Shown here in pieces: positions 46,501 through 57,089 of a DNA stretch of 64,000 bases (the first letter of the stretch is position 1; each line of letters begins with the position of its first letter). A program made the translations under genes and the position numbers. The stretch is from contig NW_004190496.2 of the NCBI RefSeq assembly GCF_000224145.3, forward strand, positions 372,001-436,000. The letters run 5' to 3'. The DNA is from Ciona intestinalis. Its lineage: Eukaryota > Chordata > Ascidiacea > Phlebobranchia > Cionidae. The notes under the pieces are model-generated. The model was given only the letters and a program-made list of their open reading frames with translations. It did not search any database and was not told where the DNA came from.

Positions 46501-49500
46501 TTGGGTCCAGCTGATACAATTTTTAATATATCTATGTAAATACATTTTATGTTAATGGTTGTTTATTGTTTTTTTTCTTGTAATAATCGTAGTTTTGCCG
46601 ACAATTTCTGTTACTTTCACATTTATTTCTTCACAAAGAAACTGTTTCTGCCAAAAATTAAAAACATTTTTTTTAAAGTTCTACATTATTATTGAAGAGA
46701 GATAATAAAGTTATACTTTGGTAAATATTCTACATAGCACTCCTATATGCTTAATGGTATTCATTAACTTATAACTTTACATTACCAGGTAATAGTCAAC
46801 TAAACAAAGGAAAATCTGAAGCCAGAAATCAACTTTCCAATTTTTTTATTAAAAAAAGTAAAGAAAGCACCACAAGTTGTATAACAGAAACACACATGGA
46901 TAAAGATAAAAACTCTTTAATATTCCTGGATGAGGTAAAAAGTGACTTAACAATTCTTTATTCTATGAAACTCCATAGTCATAGTATTTAACATTACCCG
47001 GCGCCATGGTATAGTGGTTAGCGCGCCTGCCTGTAACCCAGAGGTTATGGGTTCAAGGCTCGACGCTGCTACCATTGTTGGCGTATGTGTTCTTGGGCAA
47101 GACACTTCACGGCAATTGCTCCAACCCAGTGGTCATTAATGGGTTGTCCAAATTATCAGCCATATACATAAAAAAAATGAAAAAATCCAAAAAAAATAAT
47201 CACCCACAAAGTAACATACATGGTAACTCGTAAGCTGGCACGAGGTGTTAAACCTGTGTGATAACAACTGTCGTTTTCCGGCTACGTGAGGATAAAGTAA
47301 GTTACATTACAACATTAAGTTATATTCTATTCTATATTGGTGAGGTCCTACAGCATGGTATAATATGTTTGATGATTATGACTGTTACTGCGTTTTAGTT
47401 ATGTCTATTTTATGTGGGTAAGGTTCCGCAGGGTGGCTTATCATCAGTCCTAGGATTTAAGCCAGGTTAAGCCTTTACCTCATTTTGGCAATAGAACCAG
47501 GCTATATGAAAATGTAAAGTCTTTAACTGGGTTACTATTTGATTTGCAATTTTTTTACAGGTTGATGCCGTGCTTGACACAGACAAAGGTTTTTGGTCAT
47601 CAGTTTGTTCCATAATAAACACAAGTAAACGTCCTATAGTGTTGACGGCTGATTCAACATCAGCTGTAGAACCGTCTGTGTTGGAGAAATGTTTGGTTGT
47701 GAAACTTAAGAAACCTAAAACAGTAAGATGAGAACTATTGGTGAAACTATGCCGCTTATTGTTTAGCGAGTGTAGCACACAAACCAGTGTGATAACATAA
47801 CATAATGTTTATTTATCTCTTCGTAAACCATAGCAAAGATCATGTAATTAAAAGAATGAAGAGAACGGAATCAGTAGTTTTTGCGTTAAGCCGTGACCGT
47901 TTCCTTTGATTTAAATGTTTTATTTTGACCCCAGTTAAAAGACTTTTCAAAAGTAGAGTTTGAATTTGTATGATTAATATTCCTAACTGCTCTTATTTCA
48001 GAAGGACATTTGCGACACGCTGCAAACTATTGCGAAAGCTGAATCTTTGTCACTAAATAACGATGATTTGAAAGCTGTTGTTACAACATTAAACCACGAC
48101 CCTAGAGGCTGTATCAATTCAATGCAATTTTGGACGAGTTTTTCAACGAACAATTTCACTTCTAATGCAGGACAGGGCAGCAAATCACGTAAAACGAAAC
48201 GCAAAAGACAGAAATCAGTTAAAAATAATACAGAACCTATTAACATGTTTAGTAAAGTGTTAGGAATATCAGAAAAATTAGCAAAAACATCTTGTTCAAG
48301 TTTTCAAGAATGCTTGTTTAAATTATCAAACCTGGATGAAGTTTCCTTCAGTTGTGTTGAAGATATTATGTCTCATTGCTACCAGCATTATCTGCCTTGT
48401 TATATTTCAATGAATTATCATCAATTGCTACGAATATATTCTCCACCAAGTAATTGCAGACTAAAGATCCATGTACCTCATTGTAAGTGACGGCTTTTTA
48501 TTTGTCTCTTTACTTGCATGAATGCTTTATTCTCGCATGCCGGAAAACGACAGTTGTTATAACATGGGTGTTTATATTTATAACAAAAATACAAGATTTA
48601 GAGATTAAACAAAAGTAAAATGTCTGACAAAATTTTTTAAACAAACGAATCTTTTAAATTTGTGTTTTTTATTTTAAGGTTCAAACCCATTACCTGCTTT
48701 GTACGATGACATAGACGATGATCTTGTTTCACTTGCCTATAGGGGAGTGAAATCATCAAAAGTAACAGCTGGTTCAGTGTCAGCAGTTACTGATGGAAAA
48801 GAATCAAAAGAAAAAATAAATCCTGAGAAAAATGAAAAAGATCCTCAAAATTTAGCCACAGATTTAAGTGATTTGCACAGTTTATGTGAATACCTTGATA
48901 TTGTTACACTGTGTGACCAGTTACAACAATCAGATGTTTTGTGTTCTGTCTTAAATAACAGAAAGTTAAAAGATGGTGTCAGCGACGAAACAGGTGCGTT
49001 CAGTTTGTGCCAGAGTGAATGTAATTTTTTATTTTATGGAGGGAAACGACACTCATTTTAACACAGGTGTTCTGTTTCATACACCTTGTGCCCGCTTACG
49101 AAATGCGTATGTAACTTTGTAGGTGATTATCTTTTCCCAATTTTTTTTATAGTATGATTGTTCTCTATTTCAAAGAGATAAATAACAAGTTTATGTTATT
49201 GGCTTTTGCATGGATTTTAAACCCCTAACTTTTTCTTAAGTAATATTAAATCTGTTTTTCTAAATCCCCAGATCAAACTGATGATGTCAGATATGCAACA
49301 TTGAACAGACAACATGAGATGCGGGCAGCATTACAACTTCGTGGATTGCATAAAGCTATGTCTCAGATACACGAGTTACAAACTTCGTCAACACCTGCTG
49401 AGTTCACTTATCAGCAATCTCCTGCATATTCTACAAAGTAAGTTCAATAATGAATGTAACTTGTATTATCCCTACTTGGCGGGGCAACGACAGTCATTTT

Positions 49501-50339
49501 AACACGGGTGTTCTGTTTCATACACCTTATGCCCGCTTGCAAGTTACCACATATGTAACTTATTTACCCTTGGATGGCCGGAAAATGACAGACGTTTTAA
49601 CACGGGTGTTCTGTTTCATACACCTCGTGCCCGCTTTCGAGTTACCACGTATGTAACTTATTTATCCTCGCGTCGTGGAGCAACAACAGTCGTTATACCA
49701 CAGGTGTTCTGTTTCATACACCTTGTGCCCGATGACGAGGTACCATGTATTTAACTTTGTGGGTGATTATGTTTTCAGGCACGAGGTGTATGAAACGGAA
49801 CACTGTTATATTGACTGTCGTTGAAATATGTGTTTGTTATTCATTCTTAGTTATCGGACTAAATTTATGGATTCAAAACTTATAATTTCAGACGTTATTC
49901 GAAAGTTTTATGTACACTATATGAAGATGGTTTATCAAGATCTGGTATTTACACAGACTACTTGCCAGCTTTACGAGGCATATCTAGGGTAGCAGAACAT
50001 GAAAAGCGATCAAAATTCTCACGCAGGTTTTGTTTCTGTTTGAATTAAAGACTGACGATATTATTTAGGCAAAATAAATATCTTTTGTTATACAATTGGT
50101 TGATCTTGATTTTGTTTGTTACGTTTTCGTAGCACCATGGCACAATAATTTTAAACAGATTTTTATAAAAATAACATGTGTTTGTTTTAATTTAGATTTT
50201 TTACTAAAAATACATGTTTTTCCTTTAAAATTTAATACAAATTAATTGTTTCACCAGATTTTGTCATTATTTGGATTCTCAGTTCTCACAAACTGAGATT
50301 TTAATGTTGGGATCAGAATTTGAGGAAGTTCCAATCTAA
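43589..50339 (+). CDS. ATAD5: ATAD5/Elg1-like PCNA-unloading clamp loader subunit
   Basis: Eleven exons: 43589-44210, 44833-45006, 45580-45743, 46275-46362, 46789-46934, 47561-47722, 48002-48482, 48679-48993, 49272-49437, 49892-50026, 50258-50339; phases agree throughout, 844 residues. The N-terminal third is Lys-rich with nuclear-localisation runs (KKKRKAK, SPSKKKRRKS) and an ISFEDFLEE motif. An RFC-type AAA+ module follows: Walker A GPAGCGKTS (about 300-308), LELNASNDRS, Walker B SLIFLDEVD (about 392-400) and RPIVLTADST as sensor region. The C-terminus carries SGIYTDYLPALRGISR and RFCHYLDSQ. In yeast and mammals ATAD5/Elg1 pairs with RFC2-5 to remove PCNA from DNA. At 844 residues it is much shorter than the human protein (1844), mainly in the N-terminal region; more 5' exons may exist, and an ATG at 43556 in the same frame is an alternative start. 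AATAAA at 50410-50415 is a likely 3' signal. Confidence 0.92.
44575..44757 (-). mobile_element. MITE-A copy, ATAD5 intron 1
   Basis: AGCAGGGTGGGGAAAGATGGG to CCATCTTCCCCCACCCTACTG; complete, with good inverted ends. Confidence 0.87.
46998..47312 (+). mobile_element. Full-length tRNA-headed SINE, ATAD5 intron 5
   Basis: Best copy in the window. The head (GGTATAGTGGTTAGCGCGCC as A box, GGGTTCAAGGCTCG as B box) looks like a decayed tRNA. The body is GTGTTCTTGGGCAAGACACTT and CCAACCCAGTGGTCATTAAT, an A-rich run follows, and the tail is CACCCACAAAGTAACATACA to GAGGATAAAGTAAGTTAC. Most other SINE copies here keep only the last 110 bases. Confidence 0.85.
47797..47925 (-). repeat. Repeat-C fragment, ATAD5 intron 6
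   Basis: TGTTTATTTATCTCTTCGTAAACCATAGCAAAGATC-type start, then AAAAGAATGAAGAGAACGG; the far end is lost. Confidence 0.45.
48515..48575 (-). mobile_element. SINE tail fragment, ATAD5 intron 7
   Basis: GCCGGAAAACGACAGTTGTTATAAC with ACATGGGTGTTTATATT. Confidence 0.5.
49030..49135 (-). mobile_element. SINE tail, reverse, ATAD5 intron 8
   Basis: AACACAGGTGTTCTGTTTCAT to GTATGTAACTTTGTAGGTGAT; begins about 40 bases after the exon donor. Confidence 0.65.
49450..49830 (-). mobile_element. Array of three reverse SINE tails plus one forward, ATAD5 intron 9
   Basis: Three tail units start near 49470, 49570 and 49675, each with CAC-GGTGTTCTGTTTCATACACC and ending in TAACTTATTTA. After the third, a forward piece (GCACGAGGTGTATGAAACGG) follows. 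Repeated insertion of 3' ends next to each other, or tandem duplication, made the array. Confidence 0.75.
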
Positions 50340-50439
50340 CACACAAACATCTCATGTTGTATTTCATAGTTTTTTATACTTTGTTTGCAAAAGTTTACCT
50401 GGTTTTCGTAATAAATTGCTATATGTCGTTTTATTATAC

Positions 50440-50905
50440 AATCTGCTGGACTTTATTTTTGTTACGTTTTCGTAGCACCCTATCTTTGCTTGCCCAAGGA
50501 CACATACGTTAATCAGTATATCGGCGTCGAGAATCGAACTCAGTACCGTTTGGTTACCGCTAGCGCCTGAGCCACGGCGCTCGAGTTACTGGCGTATTGA
50601 ATTGTATTTAGCTTTCACTGTCCAAGGTCAGCGCCTGCTTGTAACCCAGAGGTAATGGATTCAAGGCTCGTCGCTGCTGCCATTGTGGGCATATGTGTCC
50701 TTGGGCAAGACACTTAACGGGAATTGCTCCAAACCAGTGGCAACTAATGCGTTGTCCAAACTGTCAGCCATGCCCAACAACAATCACCCACAAAGTTACT
50801 GCTCGTAAGCGGGCACGAGGTGTATGAAACAGAACATCCGTGTTATAACGACTGTCGTTTTCCGGCCACATGAAGATAAATATTGCACATTCATTCATTC
50901 AATTA
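50440..50905 (+). mobile_element. Repeat-D piece, reverse SINE head, then full forward SINE
   Basis: GTTACGTTTTCGTAGCACC (50460-50478) is a repeat-D end. A reversed head fragment follows (50495-50580), then a forward SINE from about 50625 (CAGCGCCTGCTTGTAACCCAGA) to the CATTCATTCATTC end at 50900. Confidence 0.7.
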
Positions 50906-51147
50906 CAACAAGAGTCTCTTTCGAATCCATTACCTTCAATTCATAGACTTTATTCAAACACATCTTGGTTATTAAAATTAAATATAATCCATATACACTA
51001 CAGTCTAGACAGACTTTGTCTTGTTCTGTGGAATAATTGGCTTAATCTTTATCTGTCTTGGCCAGAAACTTAACAACCCAAAGTTGCGTTTTAGCTTCAA
51101 AGGCAATTACATTTATAAAGAAGACTTGTGCCGAATTATTTCTGATT

Positions 51148-51190
51148 ATAGTAGGGGAAGATGGGACACATTTACTTTGTCGGAATTCTA
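51148..51190. mobile_element. MITE-A end fragment
   Basis: TATAGTAGGGGAAGATGGGACAC only. Confidence 0.5.
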
Positions 51191-51204
51191 AAATATCGTA
51201 AATG

Positions 51205-51390
51205 TTTTTGAACTTTGCGGACAACCAGAGAAGAGCAAATAACTAAGATTTCCTGTATCCTGTTTGCCGACGTTGTTAAATTGGGAATTTGGGCGCCATA
51301 GCACCTTAAGTGTGACGTGTCAGTTAACATTGCTATAAATATAAGCAAGCGGGAAGTATTCGATCTTGTAAAAGAATGAGGTATAGCCTA
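51205..51390 (+). promoter_or_regulatory. Promoter-like segment resembling the mucin promoter
   Basis: GAGCAAATAACTAAGATTTCC, CCTGTATCCTGTTTGCCGAC and TTGGGCGCCATAGCACC line up in order with GAGAGTAAATAACAACCGAG, GCATCCTGTTTTCTGGCGC and TTGGCGCC ahead of the mucin gene, and a TATA box (CTATAAATATAAGC, about 51332) follows at a like distance. No ORF follows that could be the product. Confidence 0.35.
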
Positions 51391-51497
51391 CTATTGCGTT
51401 GCGAGACTGACATCAGTGTATATACTTTACGCTTTAGAATCTGCATTTAAATGTTTTTTCTGTATTATAGAAGTGAGTGTGCATGATAAATAATTTA

Positions 51498-51690
51498 GTA
51501 GGGTGGGGGAAGATAGGAAACCTTTAGCACATGATATCCAAATATCCTGGTCGTGTTTTAAACAATTAAAACCGGTCTATGGAAGTCATGAAAATACGCG
51601 TTTGAAGTTCTGTGTATGTTCTTCGGTTACTACTAAATGAGACGAGAAAATAGAATGATAAGGTGTCCCATTCTCCCCCGACCTACTATA
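51498..51690 (+). mobile_element. MITE-A copy
   Basis: AGTAGGGTGGGGGAAGATAGG to GGTGTCCCATTCTCCCCCGACC; complete. Confidence 0.85.
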
Positions 51691-51939
51691 TATGTCTACA
51701 TGAAGAATCGACATTGCTGGTGTGTAGGTGCACCAGAGTCCGTATATAAACATGCTTATATACCGCCGACTCTACTGTAGACTACTCGCAGTTGTAAAAC
51801 GAATCTTTTGCATTAATTGGTCTACGTGATTACAGACTTGTAATAGCAGCATGCGTCGGTTAAACCGTAGGCTGCTAATGCAAGCCCGTATTCACTGAAG
51901 AAATATCTGCCACGTATAAGATTTGATGTATACATGAAT

Positions 51940-52245
51940 AAATGTAACTTGTTTATGCTCGCGTGTTGGGGCAACGACGGTCGTTATAACACGGGTGTTC
52001 TGTTTCATACACACCTCGTGCTCGCTTACGAGTTACCAATACCATGCATACAATTTTGTGAGTGATTTTTTAATTTGAGGGAATTTGTTTAATGTATTTC
52101 TGGCAATATGTAGACAACCCATCAGTGATCACTGGATTGGAGCAATTGCCGTTAACTGGTCTGCCTAGGAAACATATGTGTAGAATGGTAGCGGCGACCA
52201 GCTTTAAACTCATAAACTCTGGGTTAAAGCTAGAAGCGCTAGATA
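51940..52245 (-). mobile_element. SINE, reverse
   Basis: Tail (ACGGTCGTTATAACACGGGTG), body (ATCAGTGATCACTGGATTGGAG) and decayed head (GCTAGAAGCGCTAGATAAATG). Confidence 0.7.
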
Positions 52246-52384
52246 AATGTATTGCGCAATATTTATTTTTTGATTAAAAAAATTAACATTATCGTATGTG
52301 ATCAAATGGTGGCGCTAGATATCCGATTTATTCGACTTTTAAAAATAACTAAAATGTAAAAAAAATATCCGCGTGGTTTTATTG

Positions 52385-52720
52385 GTCCCGCGGCACAATG
52401 GCTAACGCTATTAGCGTAGGCAGTTTGTTCTTGAGCAAGACACTTAACGGTTATTGCTTTTACCCAGTGTTCACTAATGGGGTGTCAAAATGTTCCCCAT
52501 ACAGAGAAATAAACAAACACCCACAAACGGTGTAACTTGTAAACCGACACGAGGTTTATATAACAGAACACCTGAGTTACAACTTTTGCTTTTACCCTGC
52601 GATATATCGTCGCATGGGCGGCAACAACAGTTGTTATAACACGGGTTATCTGTTTCATACACCTCGTGCTGCCAGTTTACAAGTTACAAGTATGTTACTT
52701 TGTGGGTAATTATTAGTTTT
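52385..52720. mobile_element. Two opposed SINE copies
   Basis: A forward copy with a much shortened head (CGCGGCACAATGGCTAACGC) and body runs to about 52600, then a reverse tail (52615-52720) begins. Confidence 0.65.
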
Positions 52721-53187
52721 TTAGTTTTTTTTCACTTATTTTTATACTTTAATGGTAAACTTTAAACATGAAATGTGTGGAATTTTAGGGGAATGTATAT
52801 TTGATAAACAAAATCAAAAGATTCAAACACTGGTTCATCTGATTCTGCACAACTTCTGTACACAGAATCAAAATAAATAAAATTTGTTACCTAATTCGTA
52901 AATTGGAGTGATTTATCAAATTAATTAGTGTTTGTTGTAATAATTGACATTCACAGCGGTCAATCTGAGTTTTTGTATCGATTTTAACAAGTTGTTATTC
53001 AGTCCAATTACGGCAATATTTACTTTTAAAAACAAATAACATCATGGATTGTAAAAAATATAGTTTATTAAAGATTCGACAACTTAGTAATGAATAATCT
53101 TACTATGCTCATATATTCAATAACACTCAACTTTATATTTTAAAACTTAAATTATCGATAATTTAAACATATTTCATGCATTACTAT
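52721..53187. other. AT-rich stretch, nothing recognised
   Basis: Very AT-rich, no ORF, no repeat family of this window. Confidence 0.4.
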
Positions 53188-53375
53188 GGTACTGTGGGGT
53201 AAGACGGGACACCCTTAGAACATAAAGACTAAATATCCTGAACGTGTTTTAAACAACTGTCAATGGGAGTCGTGAGGAAACGGTTTTATATTTCTCTGAA
53301 TGTTCTTTGTTTACTACCGAATTGATCAAGAACAAAGGATAGAAATATGTCCCATCTTTCCCCACCCTACTATAT
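53188..53375 (+). mobile_element. MITE-A copy
   Basis: GGTACTGTGGGGTAAGACGGG to CCCATCTTTCCCCACCCTAC. Confidence 0.85.
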
Positions 53376-53655
53376 TATTTCAGTATTCATTTACAGCGCA
53401 TTAGTTGCATCTTAAGCCACACTGTATAAACAGGTTCGTGAAAAGCTGTTCAATCATGCGAAGTGTTTACGAAACATTACCCAACCAAAAGTTTGTTTAA
53501 TGATTTTTTTCGACTTTAAACAGCTTTGACCTTTCTGCTTTGCGTGGCGGGAGCTTTGCTTTATAATATCGCCGCTCTTTTCAGGAACGTGTAAACAAAA
53601 AACAACGCATTTTCTTCCCTTAATGGCGAGTTCCTGTCTCTTTTTCGGCGTTTTG

Positions 53656-54135
53656 TTACCCCTGTATGGTAAAGGCGACATGGTCGGAACCTTTGTCTAT
53701 GGAAGAATTATAAACAAACATATTTTGACTAATGTTCCCAAGCAAGGCTTGCCACTTAACCGTGCGGGTCCAACAGCTGTTAGTCGATGGATTAAAAGCT
53801 GCCTGGGTCGACGCGGTTGAGTTGACAATCCAAGATCGACAACAATAACTCACTTCGGCTGCACTATCGACCGCATTGAACCGGTGCTCGTAGCTCGTCA
53901 TGGAAAAGTTGGAGCGCGACCACAAAAGCATAAACTTTATGACTTGGCGAGCCACGAACAGCAACCATATTGTGTCGGACGCTCTACTATCGACATAAAA
54001 TCTATCCGCTCCAGTGACACCCAATGCTGGGAAAAGGACGGACATTTTCCGTTTCGCCGATGAAAGAAGACGTGTTCTAATCAGCGAAAGTTGTGCCGAC
54101 TTTGTCCCTAACTTAACATAGCTACTGTAGCGCAT
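53656..54135 (-). CDS. Unassigned ORF, 159 codons
   Basis: An open frame from an ATG at 54135, with a better-placed second ATG at 54045 (AAACGGAAAATGTCC, giving MSVLFPALGVTGADRFYVDS). It lies in a CpG-richer, repeat-free island (53440-54180) unlike its flanks. No domain is recognised. The FYVDS string near the N-terminus recalls the start of posterior Hox proteins, but no homeobox is seen here, so I give this no weight. A GGGGTAAC donor-like site (about 53667) could end a first coding exon. It may instead be a chance ORF in a regulatory island. Confidence 0.25.
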   Translation of the reverse strand: MRYSSYVKLGTKSAQLSLIRTRLLSSAKRKMSVLFPALGVTGADRFYVDSRASDTIWLLFVARQVIKFMLLWSRSNFSMTSYEHRFNAVDSAAEVSYCCRSWIVNSTASTQAAFNPSTNSCWTRTVKWQALLGNISQNMFVYNSSIDKGSDHVAFTIQG

Positions 54136-54363
54136 CGAAGCCCCTACCTCCCTATTCGAGTGGCCGGTGTGAATTTAAGTGTAAAATCATAAGTTATTTT
54201 TAGACATGACATGCACCATGAATAGAGTTGGATCTTTTGTTTTCGAGGAAACGATATTTAGTGACAACAAACATCGGGTGTTGAAAGTAAAAATATAAAT
54301 TGTAGTATTTTAAAACTTAAACATGAAAAACTACTTATTTTTTATAAAATTTAATTTATTTTG

Positions 54364-54552
54364 CTTGTATATTACTCCGTGGTAATTTACCGTTAGCACA
54401 TGTATCACATTTTATTTAATTTAACAATTTACCACACTTTTTTAATATTGCGGGGGTATTTATATGACTCTGTTGATTTTGATTTACCAAATGAAAAGAG
54501 AAAAATGAATGAAAACTTGAATGAAAATTCTATCTTAGCCCACCCTACTATA
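54364..54552 (+). mobile_element. Degenerate MITE-A copy
   Basis: ATTACTCCGTGGTAATTTACC is a decayed end, GTTAGCACATGTATCACATTT follows, and the far end is better kept (CTTAGCCCACCCTACTATAT). Confidence 0.55.
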
Positions 54553-54641
54553 TACCATTGTACGGGTCCTGTCTTTACGCACACTTTTGTTTCTATTAGA
54601 ATTTTAACTCAATTAAAATAAATGGCTTGTTTGTCCGTTAG

Positions 54642-54820
54642 GTGTAGCGACCACGCTTATTTTCTTCCAACTAAATGTAAATGTGTTTTTAACTGTAAGC
54701 GTGTTTTAACAACTGTTGTTTTGTCGCTATATCCTGTCTTTTCGTTTAAAATATTTCTAAGTCTTCGATACCGTGATCGAAGAGACAAATAAAAGTTATT
54801 ATTATTATTATTATACCATA
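54642..54820 (+). repeat. Repeat-C copy with (ATT)n tail
   Basis: Best copy: GTAGCGACCACGCTTATTTTC, GTTTTAACAACTGTTGTTTTG, TCGATACCGTGATCGAAGAG, then six ATT units. The trinucleotide tail points to a retroposed (SINE- or LINE-tail-like) origin. Confidence 0.75.
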
Positions 54821-55320
54821 CCTTCTGATGTAGATTAATACCTTACCCAACTAATACCAATAAAATTGTGAAAGATCGTAAGCTACAATGAGCTTGGTAA
54901 AGCAATAGAAAAACTTACAAATAATCAGTAGTGGAAGGATAGAAGATGTTAATTATTTAATGAGTTCTAATTGAAGAAGCTTTTATTGTGGTTGGTGGAA
55001 GCTGACGATGCGAAAACTAAAGGGAGACAATTAGCGCCTGTTTAGCTTTAACTTTAACATACTTGCCAGCGGTTATCTTTTTGAACTCGCACCCGCATCC
55101 GTATGTGTATAAAACCTGGTAAGAACAAACACAATTATGCAGTTTTTAGCTAGGGTGTTTACGTTAGAGTAAAACAGGCGGATTCATGGAATCGTTTTCG
55201 AGTTGGAGAACGCAAACGAGTTTTTTGGAATAATAACCATATGACTGCGTGTGTGTAACCACACGTTGACCATTTGTATTTATAACTTATATTATAAACT
55301 TTTTTTAAACGGAGAAATTC
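54821..55320. other. Unique non-coding stretch
   Basis: No ORF or repeat recognised. Confidence 0.35.
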
Positions 55321-55324
55321 CATA

Positions 55325-55690
55325 TATAGGTTCAAGGCTTATATCGCTGCTGCCGTTCTGGGCGTGTGTGTCTTTGGGCAAAACACTTGACGGCAATTGC
55401 TCCAACCCAGAGGTCACTGGTGGGTTGTCCAAATTGTCAGCTATACAGAAAAAATAATCACCAACAAAGTTACATACGTGGTAATTCGTAAGCAGCAGGC
55501 ACGAGGTGTATGAAACGGAACATACATGTTATAACGTATGTCGTTTTCCGGCCATGCGAGGATAAATAAGTTAAATACGTGGTAACTTGTAATCGGGCAT
55601 GAGGTGTATGAAACAGAACACCCGTGTTATAACGTCTGTCGTTATCCGGCCACGCGGGGATAAATAAGTTACGTTCACACAAAGGGTAGG
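55325..55690 (+). mobile_element. SINE body with two successive tails
   Basis: Body from AGGCTTATATCGCTGCTGCC, first tail 55450-55570, second tail 55575-55680, both with GTATGAAAC-GGAACA... and GGCCA-GCG-GGATAAATAAG. Confidence 0.75.
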
Positions 55691-56324
55691 CATGCTCGTA
55701 ACTCATCCGCATACCGATTTGCTGATTCCGCATAATATTTGTACCTTGTTGCCAAGATATCAACGTATCTATACAAGCAATGTGTTAAAGCGCCCGGTTG
55801 CGAGAAATTTGTCACACTTTCCCAAAATAGTTTTAATATCCATCAGCGCGTGTCTAGACCGCTCCCCGATCCCAACATAATCTCTTTCTTGCCCTCAGTA
55901 TTAGTTCTTATCCTTTCCGAGCATTTCCGACTCTAACAATGCAGGTCGCGTAACGCACAATCGGATTTTTAGCCGCGGCGAGTTGACAGCGATGGCGAAT
56001 TCGAGCCTCGAAAGTAACAACATGACTAAGCAAACAAGTGCTCCGTTTTACCCCAGTGACGTAATTGGATGTCTCTCGGAACGGAAGTCGTCATAGGAAC
56101 TATCAAGTGTCGAGCCATCACGCCTTGGGTACGAAGATGTTTTAGATCAACAAAATAAACTCTGCCGTTCAATGTGTGTTTAGCGAAGATGGAAATGTTA
56201 TCAATCAAATAATGAACAACCCAGTAAACTGACCTCTTACTGAGAGGCATTAAGAGGATCGATAAAAATGCCAACAGCTGAAATAGCCTTCGCACGCACC
56301 GACAGCCAACGTGTTATATTGGTG

Positions 56325-56615
56325 ATGGATGAATGTTAACTGCTTTAATTATCCTCGCGTGGCTGGAAAACGACATTATTTATACCATGGGTGTTCTGGT
56401 TCATATACCCCGTTTACAAATGACCATAAATGTTATATTAGTGGATTGAATAATTTTAGACGGTTTCAATTTTATGTGTGGCTGATAATTTAGACAACCC
56501 AGCATTAGTGACCACTGGGTTGGAACAATTGCCGTTAAATGTCTTGCCCAGTGAATCATATACGACCACAATGCAGCGACAGGCTTTGAACCCACCACAT
56601 AAATCCCGCTGAGTT
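56325..56615 (-). mobile_element. SINE, reverse
   Basis: Tail, then GCATTAGTGACCACTGGGTTGG, and a head cut at AGCGACAGGCTTTGAACCCA. Confidence 0.7.
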
Positions 56616-56769
56616 TTTTAACTTCACGGGGGAAAGACAATGTGCCTCACTAATTCTTACTAGGATAAAAATAATTGTAATTTTAACAAAGCTGTTTATT
56701 TAAAAAAACAGACCCCACAGGAGGCGTGGTTTTAAAATAGGTTTACTTTACGTAGTCATATCATCTAAT

Positions 56770-57085
56770 ATAAGTTGGAAGAAGATGGGACCACTTTCCA
56801 TTTTATTTTCTCTTCGAATTTGGTGGTAAAAAAGAATATTTAAAGATTTATAAAAGCGTATTTTATGACTTTCATAGACCGTTGTTAATTGTTAAAAACA
56901 CGATCAGGATATTTGGATATTATGTGCTAAAGGTGTCCCGTATTACCCCACAGTACGATATTCAAATATCCTGGTCGTGTTTTAAACAATTAACAACGGC
57001 CTGTGGTAATTCTTTGAATGTTCTTTGTTTACTACCGAATGCGAACAGAATGGAAGGTGTCCCGTCTTCCCCCACCCTTATAGTA
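56770..57085. mobile_element. Two MITE-A copies, head to head
   Basis: A reverse copy (GGAAGAAGATGGGACCACTT to CCCGTATTACCCCACAGTA, about 56953) runs straight into a forward copy lacking its first end (ATTCAAATATCCTGGTCGTG to CCCGTCTTCCCCCACCC). Confidence 0.75.
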
Positions 57086-57089
57086 TAAG

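Noticed and set aside
46998-47080. Possible tRNA gene (A and B box words)
   Set aside because: No complete cloverleaf, and it runs into the SINE body seen at many other places; it is the SINE head.
53656-54135. Posterior Hox first exon (FYVDS string near the start)
   Set aside because: Five residues are too few and no homeobox was found nearby; kept only as an unassigned ORF.
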